Position numbers and translations under genes: made by a program
Assembly (NCBI RefSeq): GCF_000422845.1
Contig: NZ_KE383933.1
Coordinates: forward strand, 1 to 64,000
DNA: 64,000 bases
Direction of reading: 5' to 3'
Origin: Oceanobacter kriegii DSM 6294
GTDB taxonomy: Bacteria > Pseudomonadota > Gammaproteobacteria > Pseudomonadales > Oceanobacteraceae
The notes under the pieces: generated by a model
Databases searched by the model: none
Seen by the model: only the letters and a program-made list of their open reading frames with translations
Told to the model about the DNA's origin: nothing
In this document: positions 1-9,300 of the stretch, in pieces
Layout of the letters: the number at the start of each line of letters is the position of its first letter
Numbering within the stretch: position 1 is the first letter of the stretch

Positions 1-164
1 CAGATTTGTTTTGGTGTTGTGAAACATCAAAGCGAATACCGTCCTCAGGTGGCCATTTAGCCTCTTGAGGACGGTTAGGAGAGATGGTATCTACAGGAAT
101 CGGCAGAAATCTGTAATTCAGATAAATACGTGAGGCGAGCTCCGTCTGCAGTGATGATCGTTTT

Positions 165-189
165 TCGGGAATGAATTCCCTCCTACAAA
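165..189 (-). repeat. REP-like short palindromic repeat, copy 1
   Basis: Read on the minus strand this is TTGTAGGAGGGAATTCATTC followed by CCGA. It matches a second copy at 36395-36418 at all but one or two bases. The GTAGGAG head followed by a short palindrome (GGGAATNNATTCCC) is the architecture of Pseudomonas-type REP sequences. No transposase of the RAYT type is present in the window. The rest of positions 1-247 holds no gene that I can see. Confidence 0.5.
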
Positions 190-198
190 TTCCATATA

Positions 199-229
199 CA
201 ACAAAGCCCGCGGCTGCGGGCTTTGTTGT
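199..229 (-). terminator. Rho-independent terminator downstream of ETF-QO
   Basis: The arms ACAAAGCCCGC and GCGGGCTTTGT enclose a four-base loop. The site lies about 20 bases after the stop codon of the ETF-QO gene, and a T-rich stretch follows in the minus-strand direction. It plausibly ends the beta-oxidation transcript. Confidence 0.75.
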
Positions 230-247
230 GTAGCAAGCTGAACGCGC

Positions 248-1969
248 TTACATATTCGGATAATTCGGACCACCGGCACCTTCCGGTACTACCCAGGTGA
301 TGTTCTGGGATGGGTCTTTGATATCACAGGTTTTGCAGTGGACGCAGTTCTGGCCATTGATCTGGAACTTCGGTTGGCCGTCTTCGCCGTCTACCACTTC
401 GTATACGCCGGCCGGACAGAAGCGTTGGGCGGGTTCTGCGTATTTCGGCAGGTTTACTGCCAACGGGATGCTGTTGTCTTTCAGCGTCAGGTGACACGGC
501 TGGTCTTCTTCGTGGTAGGTGTTCGACAGGAACACGGAGTCCAGTTTGGCGAAGCTGAGTACGCCGTCCGGTTTCGGGTAGTCGATTTTGGTGGCCTGAT
601 CGACGGTTTGCATCTGGGCGTAGTCTTCGTGGTTGTCGCGCAGGGTCACTGGCAGTTTGCCACCGAAGATGTTCTGGTCGAGGAAGTTGAATGCGCCACC
701 AATAAAGGTGCCGTATTTATGGATCGCCGGACCAAAGTTACGGGTGGTGTACAGTTCTTCGTATACCCAGGAGTTTTTGAAGGTGTCGGCGTAGGACGTC
801 AGGTCCTTTCCACCAGTAGTTTCTGCACCTTCTTCCAGGCTCTTGGCTTCTTCGCCCAGTGCCTTGAAGATTTCTTCAGCAGCCAACATGCCGGTTTTCA
901 TGGCTGTGTGGGTGCCTTTGATTTTGGCGAAGTTCAGGGTGCCGGCGTTACAGCCGGTGATCAGGCCGCCCGGGAAGTGCATTTTGGGCAGCGCGTTGAA
1001 GCCGCCTTTGGTGATCGCACGGGCACCGTACGATACGCGCTTGCCGCCTTCCAGGTACTGCGCCAGTACCGGGTGGTGTTTAAGGGTCTGGAACTCGTCG
1101 TATGGGCTCAACCATGGGTTTTTGTAGTTGAGGTCGACAATCAGACCCACCACCACCTGGTTGTTTTCGGTGTGGTACATGAAGAAGCCACCGCCGGTGC
1201 CGGATTTGGCAGAACCGGTAAGTGGCCAGCCTGCGCCGTGCAGTACCAGACCTTCCTGATGTTTGGCCGGGTCGATGTCCCACAGTTCTTTGATGCCAAT
1301 GCCGTAGTGCTGGGCGTCGGCGTCTTTGGCGAGGTCAAACTTGCTGTACAGCTGTTTGCCCAGATGGCCACGACAGCCTTCGGCGAAGATGGTGTATTTG
1401 CCCAGCAGGTTCATACCCGGGGTGTACATGCCGTCTTTTGGATTGCCTTCGGCGTCAACGCCCATGTCGCCGGTGGCCACACCAGCAACAGAGCCGTCGT
1501 CGTTGTAGACGATTTCAGCGGCGGCGAAGCCCGGGTAGATTTCCACGCCCAGTTCTTCGGCTTGTTCCGCCAACCAGCGGCAGACATTACCCAGGCTGAC
1601 GATGTAGTTGGCATCGCCATGAGTCGTGTGGCCCGGTGCGTTGTGCATGGTTTTTGGCACAGCGAAGTCTGGCAGCTTGGTAGCGGCTTTTTCGTCTTTC
1701 AGCAGGTACAGCTCATCGCGGATCACCGGGGTGTTCAGCGGTGCGCCTTTTTCTTTCCAGTCCGGGATCAGCTCGTCCAGCGCGCGGGATTCAATCACCG
1801 CACCTGAGAGGATGTGAGCGCCCACTTCGGAACCCTTTTCGACCAGACAGATGGTCAGTTCCTGACCGGCTTCCTGCGCCAGTTGGGCCAGACGGATGGA
1901 TGCACAGAGGCCGGAAGGGCCAGCACCTACGATGACTACGTCGTAGGCCATGGATTCGCGTTCGGTCAT
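248..1969 (-). CDS. Electron transfer flavoprotein-ubiquinone oxidoreductase (ETF-QO)
   Basis: This inner-membrane-associated flavoprotein passes electrons from reduced ETF, loaded by acyl-CoA dehydrogenases, to ubiquinone. The 573-residue product begins with a dinucleotide-binding motif GAGPSG at residues 15-20. It ends in a 4Fe-4S region with cysteines at about 518, 542, 545 and 548 (CVHCKTC). Length and domain order are normal for the family. The ATG at 1969 follows a GAGAGGAAAAC ribosome-binding site; a second ATG six codons on (MAYDVV) is a less likely start. It is the last gene of the minus-strand fatty-acid oxidation block, 371 bases after the acyl-CoA dehydrogenase and behind a terminator, so it probably has its own promoter. 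No etfA or etfB gene is in the window. Identification is secure. Confidence 0.96.
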   Translation of the reverse strand: MTERESMAYDVVIVGAGPSGLCASIRLAQLAQEAGQELTICLVEKGSEVGAHILSGAVIESRALDELIPDWKEKGAPLNTPVIRDELYLLKDEKAATKLPDFAVPKTMHNAPGHTTHGDANYIVSLGNVCRWLAEQAEELGVEIYPGFAAAEIVYNDDGSVAGVATGDMGVDAEGNPKDGMYTPGMNLLGKYTIFAEGCRGHLGKQLYSKFDLAKDADAQHYGIGIKELWDIDPAKHQEGLVLHGAGWPLTGSAKSGTGGGFFMYHTENNQVVVGLIVDLNYKNPWLSPYDEFQTLKHHPVLAQYLEGGKRVSYGARAITKGGFNALPKMHFPGGLITGCNAGTLNFAKIKGTHTAMKTGMLAAEEIFKALGEEAKSLEEGAETTGGKDLTSYADTFKNSWVYEELYTTRNFGPAIHKYGTFIGGAFNFLDQNIFGGKLPVTLRDNHEDYAQMQTVDQATKIDYPKPDGVLSFAKLDSVFLSNTYHEEDQPCHLTLKDNSIPLAVNLPKYAEPAQRFCPAGVYEVVDGEDGQPKFQINGQNCVHCKTCDIKDPSQNITWVVPEGAGGPNYPNM

Positions 1970-2141
1970 GTTTTCCTCTCAGCTTGCTGAATCTGTTCGG
2001 GCTGCCGGTTCGATACGCTCAGGTCTCTGGAGCCTTCTTATGGGCTTGCCTGATGTCGATTTGGCGGTCAAAAACCGCGCTCTCGGACAACCATTAAAAA
2101 TTTAAGGGCGCGCATTGTAACCGCAACGACGCCAATTTGAT

Positions 2142-2183
2142 AAAAAACCCCACGACAGACACTGTTGAATGCCAGTCGTGGGG
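2142..2183 (-). terminator. Rho-independent terminator after the acyl-CoA dehydrogenase gene
   Basis: The perfect 9-bp stem CCCCACGAC/GTCGTGGGG is followed on the minus strand by six T residues. It lies in the 371-base gap (1970-2340) between the ETF-QO and acyl-CoA dehydrogenase genes. I see no gene in the rest of that gap, which must hold the ETF-QO promoter. Confidence 0.85.
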
Positions 2184-2340
2184 AAAAGCCGGTGCCGCAG
2201 AGGCATTGCGAGGTTCCTGATCATCTCCATCACTCCTGCCCGAGAAGAAGGAGTTTTGGGGTTCTGTCACCAACCCACCGACCCACTGACCAGCACAGGG
2301 TAAGGACCGGCCAGTGGAAACTTGCTGCATCTGGCGACGA

Positions 2341-4113
2341 TCAGAACTGGTCGTTGCTGATCGCCATGATGCTGTCTGTGCCTGCCTTCAACGTAATGGC
2401 GTGCGACGCCTGACGAGGCAGCAGGTGTTCACAGAAGAACTGTGCCGTAGCCAGCTTGGCGTTGAGGAATTCCGGATCGCCCTCACCGGCGTCCAGTTTC
2501 GCCTTGGCTTTGCCAGCACTCTCTACCATCAACCAGGCTCCAACGGTGTAGCCCAACTGCATCAGCATGTTCATGGCAACCGAGCCTGCCAGCGCCTTGT
2601 TTTCCTTCGCACCTGCCAGAATGTAGTCGCGGCATTCAAACGCGGTAGCTACCGCCGCTTCAAACTGGGCAATGGCTGCGGCTGGAATCGCTGCTGCGGC
2701 TTTGGCAGTTTCAACGGCGGTTTGCATTTCGGTCAGCAGGCCAGTCAATACCTCACCACCGTTAGACAGCGTCTTACGGCCGATCAAATCCAAGGCCTGA
2801 ATGGCGTTGGTGCCTTCGTAAATTGGCAGAATGCGGGAATCGCGGAAGTGCTGGGCCGCACCGGTTTCTTCAATAAAGCCCATACCGCCGTGCACCTGCA
2901 CACCCAGCGAGGTCATCTCGACCGACAGTTCGGTACACCAGCCTTTCACGATTGGGGTCAGCAGTTCGGCACGGGCCATGTGCGTGGCGGCGTTGTCGCC
3001 ACCCACCATACGGGCGTAATCCAGTTCGGCAGAAGCCACCAGACACAAGGCACGCATGGCTTCGGAAGTGGACTTCATGGTCATCAGCATACGGCGTACG
3101 TCCGGGTGCTCGATGATGGCAATGCGGCTGCCGTCACGCAGGGTGCCCTGAATACGGTCTTTAGCGTATTGCAGTGCGTGCTGGTAGGCACGTTCGGTGA
3201 TCGACAGGCCCTGCACACCCACGCCCTGACGGGCATCGTTCATCATGGTGAACATGTGGCTGAGGCCGTTGTTGGCTTCGCCCACCAGGTAACCGACGGC
3301 GTTGTCGAATTCCATCACACAGGTTGGGGAACCGTGAATGCCCAGCTTGTGCTCCAGCGACAGTGCCACCGCACCGTTGCGCTGGTCGGTGGTTTCACCG
3401 TTTTCGTCCAGCAGGAACTTCGGTACCACGAACAGCGAAATGCCTTTCACACCGGCAGGAGCATCCGGCAGACGCGCCAACACCAGATGGACGATGTTGT
3501 CGGTCATCTGATGATCACCCCAGGTGATGAAAATCTTGGTGCCGCTGATGCGGTAGGCGTCGCCTTCCGGAATGGCCTTGGTTTTTACCGCCGCCAGATC
3601 AGAACCGGCGTCTGGCTCGGTCAGGTTCATGGTGCCGGTCCACTCGCCAGACACCAGTTTTGGCAAGTAAGTGGCTTTCAGTTCGTCGCTGCCATGGTGG
3701 GCCAGGGCTTCGGTCGCGCCCTGACTCAGCAGCGGACACAGGGCAAACGCCATATTGGAGGAGTGCCAGATTTCGTTAACCGCAGAGGCCAGCACTTTCG
3801 GCAGGCCCTGGCCGCCAAATTCTTCCGGCGCATTGAGCGACAACCAGCCGCCTTCGACCATCTGGTCGTAGGCTTCCTTGAAGCCCGGCGTTTGCTGAAC
3901 GCCCTGCTCGTTAATATGAGCGCCTTTCTGGTCGCCTTCCCAGTTCAGTGGGGCCAGTACACCCGCACCCAATTTGCCAGCCTCTTCTACCACGGTAGCG
4001 GCCAGTTCCATGTTGATGCCTTCCAGCTTGGCGGCTTCACACAGGGCATCAAAGCCGATCAGCTGGTCCAGCACGAATTCGGTGTCACGGTAAGGATGCT
4101 TGTAATCACTCAT
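2341..4113 (-). CDS. Acyl-CoA dehydrogenase, long (about 590 aa) type
   Basis: It catalyses the FAD-dependent alpha,beta-desaturation of acyl-CoA and hands electrons to ETF. The 590-residue length is that of the long bacterial acyl-CoA dehydrogenases with an extra C-terminal domain, not the 380-residue short form. Recognisable segments are the flavin-contact stretch TGTMNLTEPDAGSDLA, the central KIFITWGDH, and the C-terminal LPIYEGTNAIQALDLIGRK that carries the typical YEGTN signature. It lies 67 bases downstream of the FadB-type gene on the same strand, so the two are probably co-transcribed. Substrate chain length cannot be told from sequence. Members of this group also include 3-methylmercaptopropionyl-CoA dehydrogenase (DmdC), but the beta-oxidation neighbours favour fatty acyl-CoA. 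Confidence 0.93.
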   Translation of the reverse strand: MSDYKHPYRDTEFVLDQLIGFDALCEAAKLEGINMELAATVVEEAGKLGAGVLAPLNWEGDQKGAHINEQGVQQTPGFKEAYDQMVEGGWLSLNAPEEFGGQGLPKVLASAVNEIWHSSNMAFALCPLLSQGATEALAHHGSDELKATYLPKLVSGEWTGTMNLTEPDAGSDLAAVKTKAIPEGDAYRISGTKIFITWGDHQMTDNIVHLVLARLPDAPAGVKGISLFVVPKFLLDENGETTDQRNGAVALSLEHKLGIHGSPTCVMEFDNAVGYLVGEANNGLSHMFTMMNDARQGVGVQGLSITERAYQHALQYAKDRIQGTLRDGSRIAIIEHPDVRRMLMTMKSTSEAMRALCLVASAELDYARMVGGDNAATHMARAELLTPIVKGWCTELSVEMTSLGVQVHGGMGFIEETGAAQHFRDSRILPIYEGTNAIQALDLIGRKTLSNGGEVLTGLLTEMQTAVETAKAAAAIPAAAIAQFEAAVATAFECRDYILAGAKENKALAGSVAMNMLMQLGYTVGAWLMVESAGKAKAKLDAGEGDPEFLNAKLATAQFFCEHLLPRQASHAITLKAGTDSIMAISNDQF

Positions 4114-4180
4114 AGCCTGGCTCCTGTTAACTCCGGTTAGCTCTTGTAACGCTTGTCATATCGTTGCAAGCGGGTTGTGT

Positions 4181-6319
4181 TCAGTAAAAGGTTTTGCCGT
4201 TACGGGCACGTTCTTTGATGCCGCTGGTCAGCTGGTACAGCGGACCGTGTTCGGCATGGGCCTCGACCTGAGCGACAAAGGTGCTGAGGCCAAGGGTGTC
4301 GATATAGCGCAGTACGCCACCGCGGAAGCGCGGAAAACCGAGCCCCAGAATCACGCCCATGTCGGCTTCGGTGGCCGTCGCCACAATGCCTTCTTCCAGA
4401 CAGCGCACGGTTTCCATGCACATCGGGATCATCATGCGCTCGATGATTTCAGCATCGCTGACGTCTTCTGTACGGCTGACGCGCTCGGCCAGAATCTCGT
4501 CCACCAGCGCAGAACGGCGCTTGTAGCGTTTGCCGTGTTCGTCCTTGCCGTATTCGTAGAAACCCAGGCCGTTTTTCTGGCCCTGACCACCGCGATCCAG
4601 CAGGGTTTCAATGATCGGACGGTCGCTGTGGCCCATGCGTTCCGGGAAGCCTTCTTCCATTACCTGATCGGCGTGCACCATGGTGTACAGGCCAATCACG
4701 TCGGCCAGATAGGCCGGGCCCATGGGCCAGCCGAAGTCTTCCATAACCTTGTCGATGCGCTCGAAATCAACGCCGTCCATCAACAAACGGTTAAAGCCGT
4801 TGAAGTATGGGAACAGCACCCGGTTCACCAGAAAGCCCGGGCAGTTGTTCACCACGATCGGGGTTTTGCCCATCGCTGCCGCGAAGGCCACGGTGGTGGC
4901 AATGGTTTCGTCGCTGGTTTGCTCGCCACGAATAATCTCTACCAGCGCCATGGCGTGCACCGGGTTAAAGAAGTGCATGCCGCAGAACTGCTGCGGGCGC
5001 TTCAGTGCGGTGGCCAGTTCGTTGACGGAAATGGTCGAGGTATTGGTGGCCAGAATCGCGTGGTCTGGCAGTTTGCTTTCGGTTTCAGCCAGTACCGACT
5101 TCTTGATGTCGGCCCGCTCCACCACGGCCTCAACGACGTATGGCAACTCGTTAAAGCCTTCGTAGGTCAGGGTCGAGTGAATGTTGGCCATCACCGCCGC
5201 CTTGCCCTCTTCGGTCATGCGGCCTTTGCTGATGCTGCGGTCGAGGATGCTGCTGGCGGTCGCCACACCCAGGTCCAATGCTTCGTTACTGATGTCTTTC
5301 ATCAGCATCGGCACCTTGTTCAGCGCCGCCTGGTAGGCAATGCCGCCGCCCATGATGCCTGCCCCCAGAACCGCGGCTTTATTCACCGGCTGCGCCTGTT
5401 TGGCCCAGCGCTTGGTTTCGCGTTTGAGGAACTGGTCGTTGAGGAACAGACCAATGAGGTTTTTGGCCACCGAACCGGTAGCCAACTCACCAAAGGTTTT
5501 CGCTTCCATGGCCAGTGCTTCGTGGAAATCACGGCTCATGGCGTTGGTGACGGTATCCAGAATGGCCGGTGCCGCCGGGTAACGGCTGTCCAGGCCTTTG
5601 CCAAACTGATCTCGCAACGCCTGCATGGCGGTTTCGGTTTGTTCAGAAGCAGGCAACGCCAGTTGTTTGGCAGAGCGACGGCTGAGGTAGTCCTGTTCTT
5701 CACGAATCACGGTTTGCAGCATGGCGCGGGCTTCGTCCAGCAGCACGTCGGCTTCAAACACGGCGTCAATAGCGCCCTGTTGCAGCGCTTTTTGTGCGTT
5801 AACCGGCTTGCCAGACAGCATCCAGCCAAGACCGTTTTCAGCGCCGATCAGACGGTTCAGTCGTACGGTACCGCCCCAGCCCGGGCAAATGCCCAAGGTG
5901 ACTTCCGGCAAACCAAGTTTGCAGCGGCTGTCGGCAACGCGGTAGTCGGTCGACAGCGCCAGTTCCATGCCGCCGCCCAGCGCCATGCCGTTGATGGCGG
6001 TCATGGTTGGGTACGGCAGTTTTTCCATCAGATTCAGCAGGCCATGCACCTTGCTGGCCCAACGGGAAATCTCGGTGGCCTCGTGGGCAAACAGCCCGGA
6101 AAATTCGGTAATGTCAGCACCCAGTACAAACGCCGGTTTGGCACTGTGAATCAGCAAACCTTTAACATCGAAGCTGGTGCCCAAAGCCGCCAGGGCCTGA
6201 CCCAGCTCGTCCTGCAATTGGCTGTTTAATACATTGACGGAAGCATCGGCGGTATCGAGTACCAGTTCGGCGATGCCGCCGGGGGTCATGGTGAGTGTGA
6301 CGGATTGACCTGCGTACAT
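4181..6319 (-). CDS. fadB: FadB-type fatty oxidation multifunctional enzyme (enoyl-CoA hydratase / 3-hydroxyacyl-CoA dehydrogenase)
   Basis: It carries out the second and third steps of beta-oxidation. The 712-residue product opens with a crotonase domain (NGMALGGGMELALSTDY and GLPEVTLGICPGWGG, which hold the oxyanion hole and catalytic glutamates). A 3-hydroxyacyl-CoA dehydrogenase half follows, with the NAD motif GAGIMGGGIAYQAAL and the segment MHFFNPVHAMALVEII. The frame is open up to 6472, but I place the start at the ATG at 6319 (MYAGQSV): a GGGAGC ribosome-binding site precedes it and the protein then aligns with known FadB N-termini and length. The thiolase gene lies 253 bases upstream on the same strand, and the acyl-CoA dehydrogenase follows 67 bases downstream. 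The fadA partner precedes fadB here, the reverse of the E. coli order. Confidence 0.93.
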   Translation of the reverse strand: MYAGQSVTLTMTPGGIAELVLDTADASVNVLNSQLQDELGQALAALGTSFDVKGLLIHSAKPAFVLGADITEFSGLFAHEATEISRWASKVHGLLNLMEKLPYPTMTAINGMALGGGMELALSTDYRVADSRCKLGLPEVTLGICPGWGGTVRLNRLIGAENGLGWMLSGKPVNAQKALQQGAIDAVFEADVLLDEARAMLQTVIREEQDYLSRRSAKQLALPASEQTETAMQALRDQFGKGLDSRYPAAPAILDTVTNAMSRDFHEALAMEAKTFGELATGSVAKNLIGLFLNDQFLKRETKRWAKQAQPVNKAAVLGAGIMGGGIAYQAALNKVPMLMKDISNEALDLGVATASSILDRSISKGRMTEEGKAAVMANIHSTLTYEGFNELPYVVEAVVERADIKKSVLAETESKLPDHAILATNTSTISVNELATALKRPQQFCGMHFFNPVHAMALVEIIRGEQTSDETIATTVAFAAAMGKTPIVVNNCPGFLVNRVLFPYFNGFNRLLMDGVDFERIDKVMEDFGWPMGPAYLADVIGLYTMVHADQVMEEGFPERMGHSDRPIIETLLDRGGQGQKNGLGFYEYGKDEHGKRYKRRSALVDEILAERVSRTEDVSDAEIIERMMIPMCMETVRCLEEGIVATATEADMGVILGLGFPRFRGGVLRYIDTLGLSTFVAQVEAHAEHGPLYQLTSGIKERARNGKTFY

Positions 6320-6572
6320 ATGAAAGCTCCCAAGAATGTCTGCTCTGCGGCGCGTTACCCGGTGGCTTCCGGACACGATGGTGTCCACTGCGGAAGGAAG
6401 AATGTCCATGATGCGCCTTTCGTTATTGTTGTGTATTGAGACAAACCGGCTTTTTGACCAAATTTCACGCAAACTTCATACAATGTCGTACATTCCGGCC
6501 CCGCCGCTGCGCTTACCGGCGGAATCGCTCAGCGTTGGCAGAAGACAGGGCCGCAAGGTGTGACGTTATGAA

Positions 6573-7751
6573 TCAGACACGCTCGAACAAGGCGGCAATG
6601 CCCTGACCGCCACCGATACACAGGCTGACCATGGCGTAGCGACCTTCAATGCGTTGCAGCTCGTACAGGGCTTTCACCGTAATAATGGCACCGGTCGCGC
6701 CCACCGGGTGACCCAACGCAATGCCGCTGCCGTTCGGATTCAGGCGCTCCTCTGGCAGCTTCAGCTCGCGGGCCACGGCCAGTGCCTGAGCGGCAAAGGC
6801 TTCGTTGACTTCGTAGACGTCGATGTCATTGGCGCTGAGGCCCTGACGATCCAGAATCTGCTGGATAACAGGTACAGGGCCAATGCCCATGATCTTTGGA
6901 TCAACGCCGTGCACGGCGTAGTCGACCAGCTTGCCAAGTACCGGCGCGCCGCGTTTTTCGGCTTCTTCGCGCTCCATCATTACTATGGCCGCAGCGCCAT
7001 CGTTAAGGCCAGAGGCGTTACCGGCCGTCACGGTGCCGTCTTTCTTGAACACCGGACGCAATTTTTCCATATCCGCCACCGAGCAGTTCATACGGACGTG
7101 CTCGTCTTGCTTGAATTCAACAGTGCCTTTGCGGGATTTCAGCTCAATCGGCAGGATCTGGCTTTCGAAGTAGCCGTTTTCAATGGCCGACTGGGCGCGC
7201 TGATGGCCCTGGGCGGCGTAGGCGTCCTGATCGGCGCGGCTAACGTCGAATTTCTCGGCAACATTTTCGGCGGTCACGCCCATGTGGTAGTGATTAAACG
7301 GACAGGTCAGTGCGGAAACCATCGGGTCGATCATGGCACCATCGCCCATGCGCTGACCAAAACGCGCGGTTGGCAGATGGTACGGCGCACGGCTCATGGA
7401 TTCGGCACCGCCCGCCACCACAGTGGTGGCCTGACCCAGTTGAATTTGCTGCGCGGCAGTGACAATGGCTTGCAGGCCGGAGCCGCACAGACGGTTAACG
7501 GTTAACGCCGGGGCGGATTCACGTACACCGCCGTTAACGGCCGCCACGCGGGAGATGTACATATCGCGCGGCTCGGAATGAATCACGTTGCCAAATACGG
7601 TGTGGTCGACGTCGTCACCCGTGATACCGGCGCGTTTAATGGCTTCTGCCACAGTCGCACTGGCCATATCGCAGGCACTGGTGTCTTTCAGGCTCTGACC
7701 GTAACTGCCAATTGCGGTACGTACACCACTCACAACCACCACGTCTTTCAT
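6573..7751 (-). CDS. Acetyl-CoA C-acyltransferase (thiolase)
   Basis: It cleaves 3-ketoacyl-CoA with CoA, the last step of beta-oxidation, or condenses acetyl-CoA in reverse. The 392-residue product has the complete thiolase catalytic set: Cys89 in NRLCGSG, His348 in GHPVGATG and Cys378 in SLCIGGGQG. It heads the fadB and acyl-CoA dehydrogenase block on the minus strand. The sequence reads more like the BktB/acetoacetyl-CoA thiolase branch than classical FadA, so I leave the symbol blank; its context makes it the functional FadA partner. The divergent AraC-type gene, whose start lies 214 bases away, may control it. Confidence 0.92.
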   Translation of the reverse strand: MKDVVVVSGVRTAIGSYGQSLKDTSACDMASATVAEAIKRAGITGDDVDHTVFGNVIHSEPRDMYISRVAAVNGGVRESAPALTVNRLCGSGLQAIVTAAQQIQLGQATTVVAGGAESMSRAPYHLPTARFGQRMGDGAMIDPMVSALTCPFNHYHMGVTAENVAEKFDVSRADQDAYAAQGHQRAQSAIENGYFESQILPIELKSRKGTVEFKQDEHVRMNCSVADMEKLRPVFKKDGTVTAGNASGLNDGAAAIVMMEREEAEKRGAPVLGKLVDYAVHGVDPKIMGIGPVPVIQQILDRQGLSANDIDVYEVNEAFAAQALAVARELKLPEERLNPNGSGIALGHPVGATGAIITVKALYELQRIEGRYAMVSLCIGGGQGIAALFERV

Positions 7752-7965
7752 TGCAACCTCCGAATCCGATTCCGCTTATCTTGTTTGGGCTGCCTGCAGC
7801 CAACCCCTTCCCGTTCACCACAGACAGAACATCATTAAGCGTTAAAGTCATAGCTGATCCCATGACAGCGGCAGTCGATTTCTTGATATTTTCGGACAGG
7901 CGACCCAATTTATGGCAGAGTTGTGTCCGGTTTCGTCGTCTCTCGTGGAAATAAATAGAATCGCC

Positions 7966-8982
7966 ATGACGTTTGAACGCTCCTCCATTTCGATGCATTA
8001 CGCCCGTGAGCTGGCCCAAACCGCCCGCAGCAAAGGCCTGGATGACCACCAGCTGCTGCGTATGGCAGGCCTGTCGGCGGACGTGGTTACCCACACCAGC
8101 GACCAACGTATGAGCCCGTTGCAATTTGCCGACCTGCTGCAAAGCTATCGTCAGTTGGCCAACGATGAATTTTTGGGGCGGACGGAACGACCGTCGAAGA
8201 ACGGCACCTTTGTGTTGATGGCGCGTCAGGCAGTGAACAACCGCAACCTGCGCGGGGTGTACCGGCACATCAGCCGCTTTTATGACCTGTTTACCGAAGA
8301 CCTGCGCTTTCATTTGGTGGAAGAAGGCAATGAGGCCCGATTTGAGCTGACGCTGGCACGGCCTGAGCTGGACCGCGCGCATTTTCTGACCGAGTTTTTA
8401 TTGCTGATCTGGCATCGCTTTCCGGGTTGGCTGGTTGGCCAGTTCACACCGCTGAAACGGGTTGAACTGAGCTATGCGGCACCGCCCCACGAGAAGGAAT
8501 ACCGGCTGATGTTCCCCTGCGACGCCCGTTTTAACATGCCGGTGAACGCGCTGGTGTTTGACCGTTCTATCCTCGACCAGCCGCTGGCGCAAACCGAAGA
8601 TACCCTCAAGCAGCATCTGGATAACGCCCCGCTGGTGTGGGTAACCCGGCCCAACTTTCATGCCTTTACCGCCCGCAAGGTATCGAATTTTCTGGAAACC
8701 CATTTGCAGCAACACGGCTCGCTGACCAGCGCCAGCATGGAAGCCGCCGCCGACCACCTGCACATCACCAGCCGCACCTTGCGCCGCCGGTTGACCGCTG
8801 AGCGCACCTCGTTTCAGGCGTTGAAAGATGAATTAAGACAGAAGTTGGCCGTCACCTTGCTTGGCCAGCCGGAGCTGACCATCAGTGAGATTTCCAGCCA
8901 GCTGGGCTTTTCCGACCCGGCGGCGTTTTCGCGGGCGTTCAAGCAGTGGATGGGCAAGTCGCCGAAGGAATATCGGAACTAG
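7966..8982 (+). CDS. AraC-family transcriptional regulator (OruR/ArgR-like)
   Basis: The 338-residue protein has an N-terminal effector domain of the arabinose-binding-like kind (SMHYARELAQTARSKGLDD onwards). A C-terminal AraC double helix-turn-helix begins near DHLHITSRTLRRRLT and includes ISEISSQLGFSDPAAFSRAFKQW. I start it at the ATG at 7966; an upstream in-frame ATG at 7912 would add 18 residues and has no better ribosome-binding site. It is divergent from the thiolase gene, so control of beta-oxidation is a reasonable inference, with the inducer unknown. Its TAG stop (8980-8982) coincides with the left edge of a MITE-like element, so the insertion sits exactly at the end of the reading frame. 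Confidence 0.85.
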   Translation: MTFERSSISMHYARELAQTARSKGLDDHQLLRMAGLSADVVTHTSDQRMSPLQFADLLQSYRQLANDEFLGRTERPSKNGTFVLMARQAVNNRNLRGVYRHISRFYDLFTEDLRFHLVEEGNEARFELTLARPELDRAHFLTEFLLLIWHRFPGWLVGQFTPLKRVELSYAAPPHEKEYRLMFPCDARFNMPVNALVFDRSILDQPLAQTEDTLKQHLDNAPLVWVTRPNFHAFTARKVSNFLETHLQQHGSLTSASMEAAADHLHITSRTLRRRLTAERTSFQALKDELRQKLAVTLLGQPELTISEISSQLGFSDPAAFSRAFKQWMGKSPKEYRN

Positions 8983-9275
8983 GGACCCTCTGAATAACTC
9001 TGCACAGCTCTGCGCGAGTCCTGCAGGTTGTCATTGGCTCTTTACAACACCCCCGCGGCGAATGCAGCGGAATGACTGACCTGTCCGGCCGAGTCTTTCC
9101 AAATTCGCCAACACCGTTCTGGCAGGCTGCAGGCCGCGCCCTACGGGGATGGCAGGGCATTGCTGACTCTGTGTCGCTGATTTTTGACTTGACCCGTCAG
9201 GCCTGCAAATCAGCTTCGTGATTCAGTGTCGCCCTGTCATCCAGAGCGGGCACTGAGTTATTCAGAGGGTCCCTA
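8980..9275. mobile_element. MITE-like element, copy A (296 bp)
   Basis: Terminal inverted repeats of 21 bp match perfectly at 8980-9000 and 9255-9275 (outer part AGGGACCCTCTGAATAACTC). The interior has no reading frame of its own and is shared with copies at 41471-41723 (opposite orientation) and 55513-55781 (same orientation). If the inverted repeat is taken to start at GGACCC, the flanks are CTAG (left) and CTAT (right), a target preference seen in IS5-family elements. It fills the gap between the stop codons of the convergent AraC-type and beta-barrel genes. Confidence 0.85.
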
Positions 9276-9300
9276 TATAGCACCGACTAAACGGCGCGGG

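Noticed and set aside
338-1807. Long plus-strand frame opposite the ETF-QO gene
   Set aside because: Antisense shadow; the product is His/Val/Phe-rich with no motif, while the minus strand encodes full-length ETF-QO.
7912-7965. N-terminal extension of the AraC-type regulator
   Set aside because: It adds 18 residues before the conserved domain start, with no better ribosome-binding site; kept only as an alternative.
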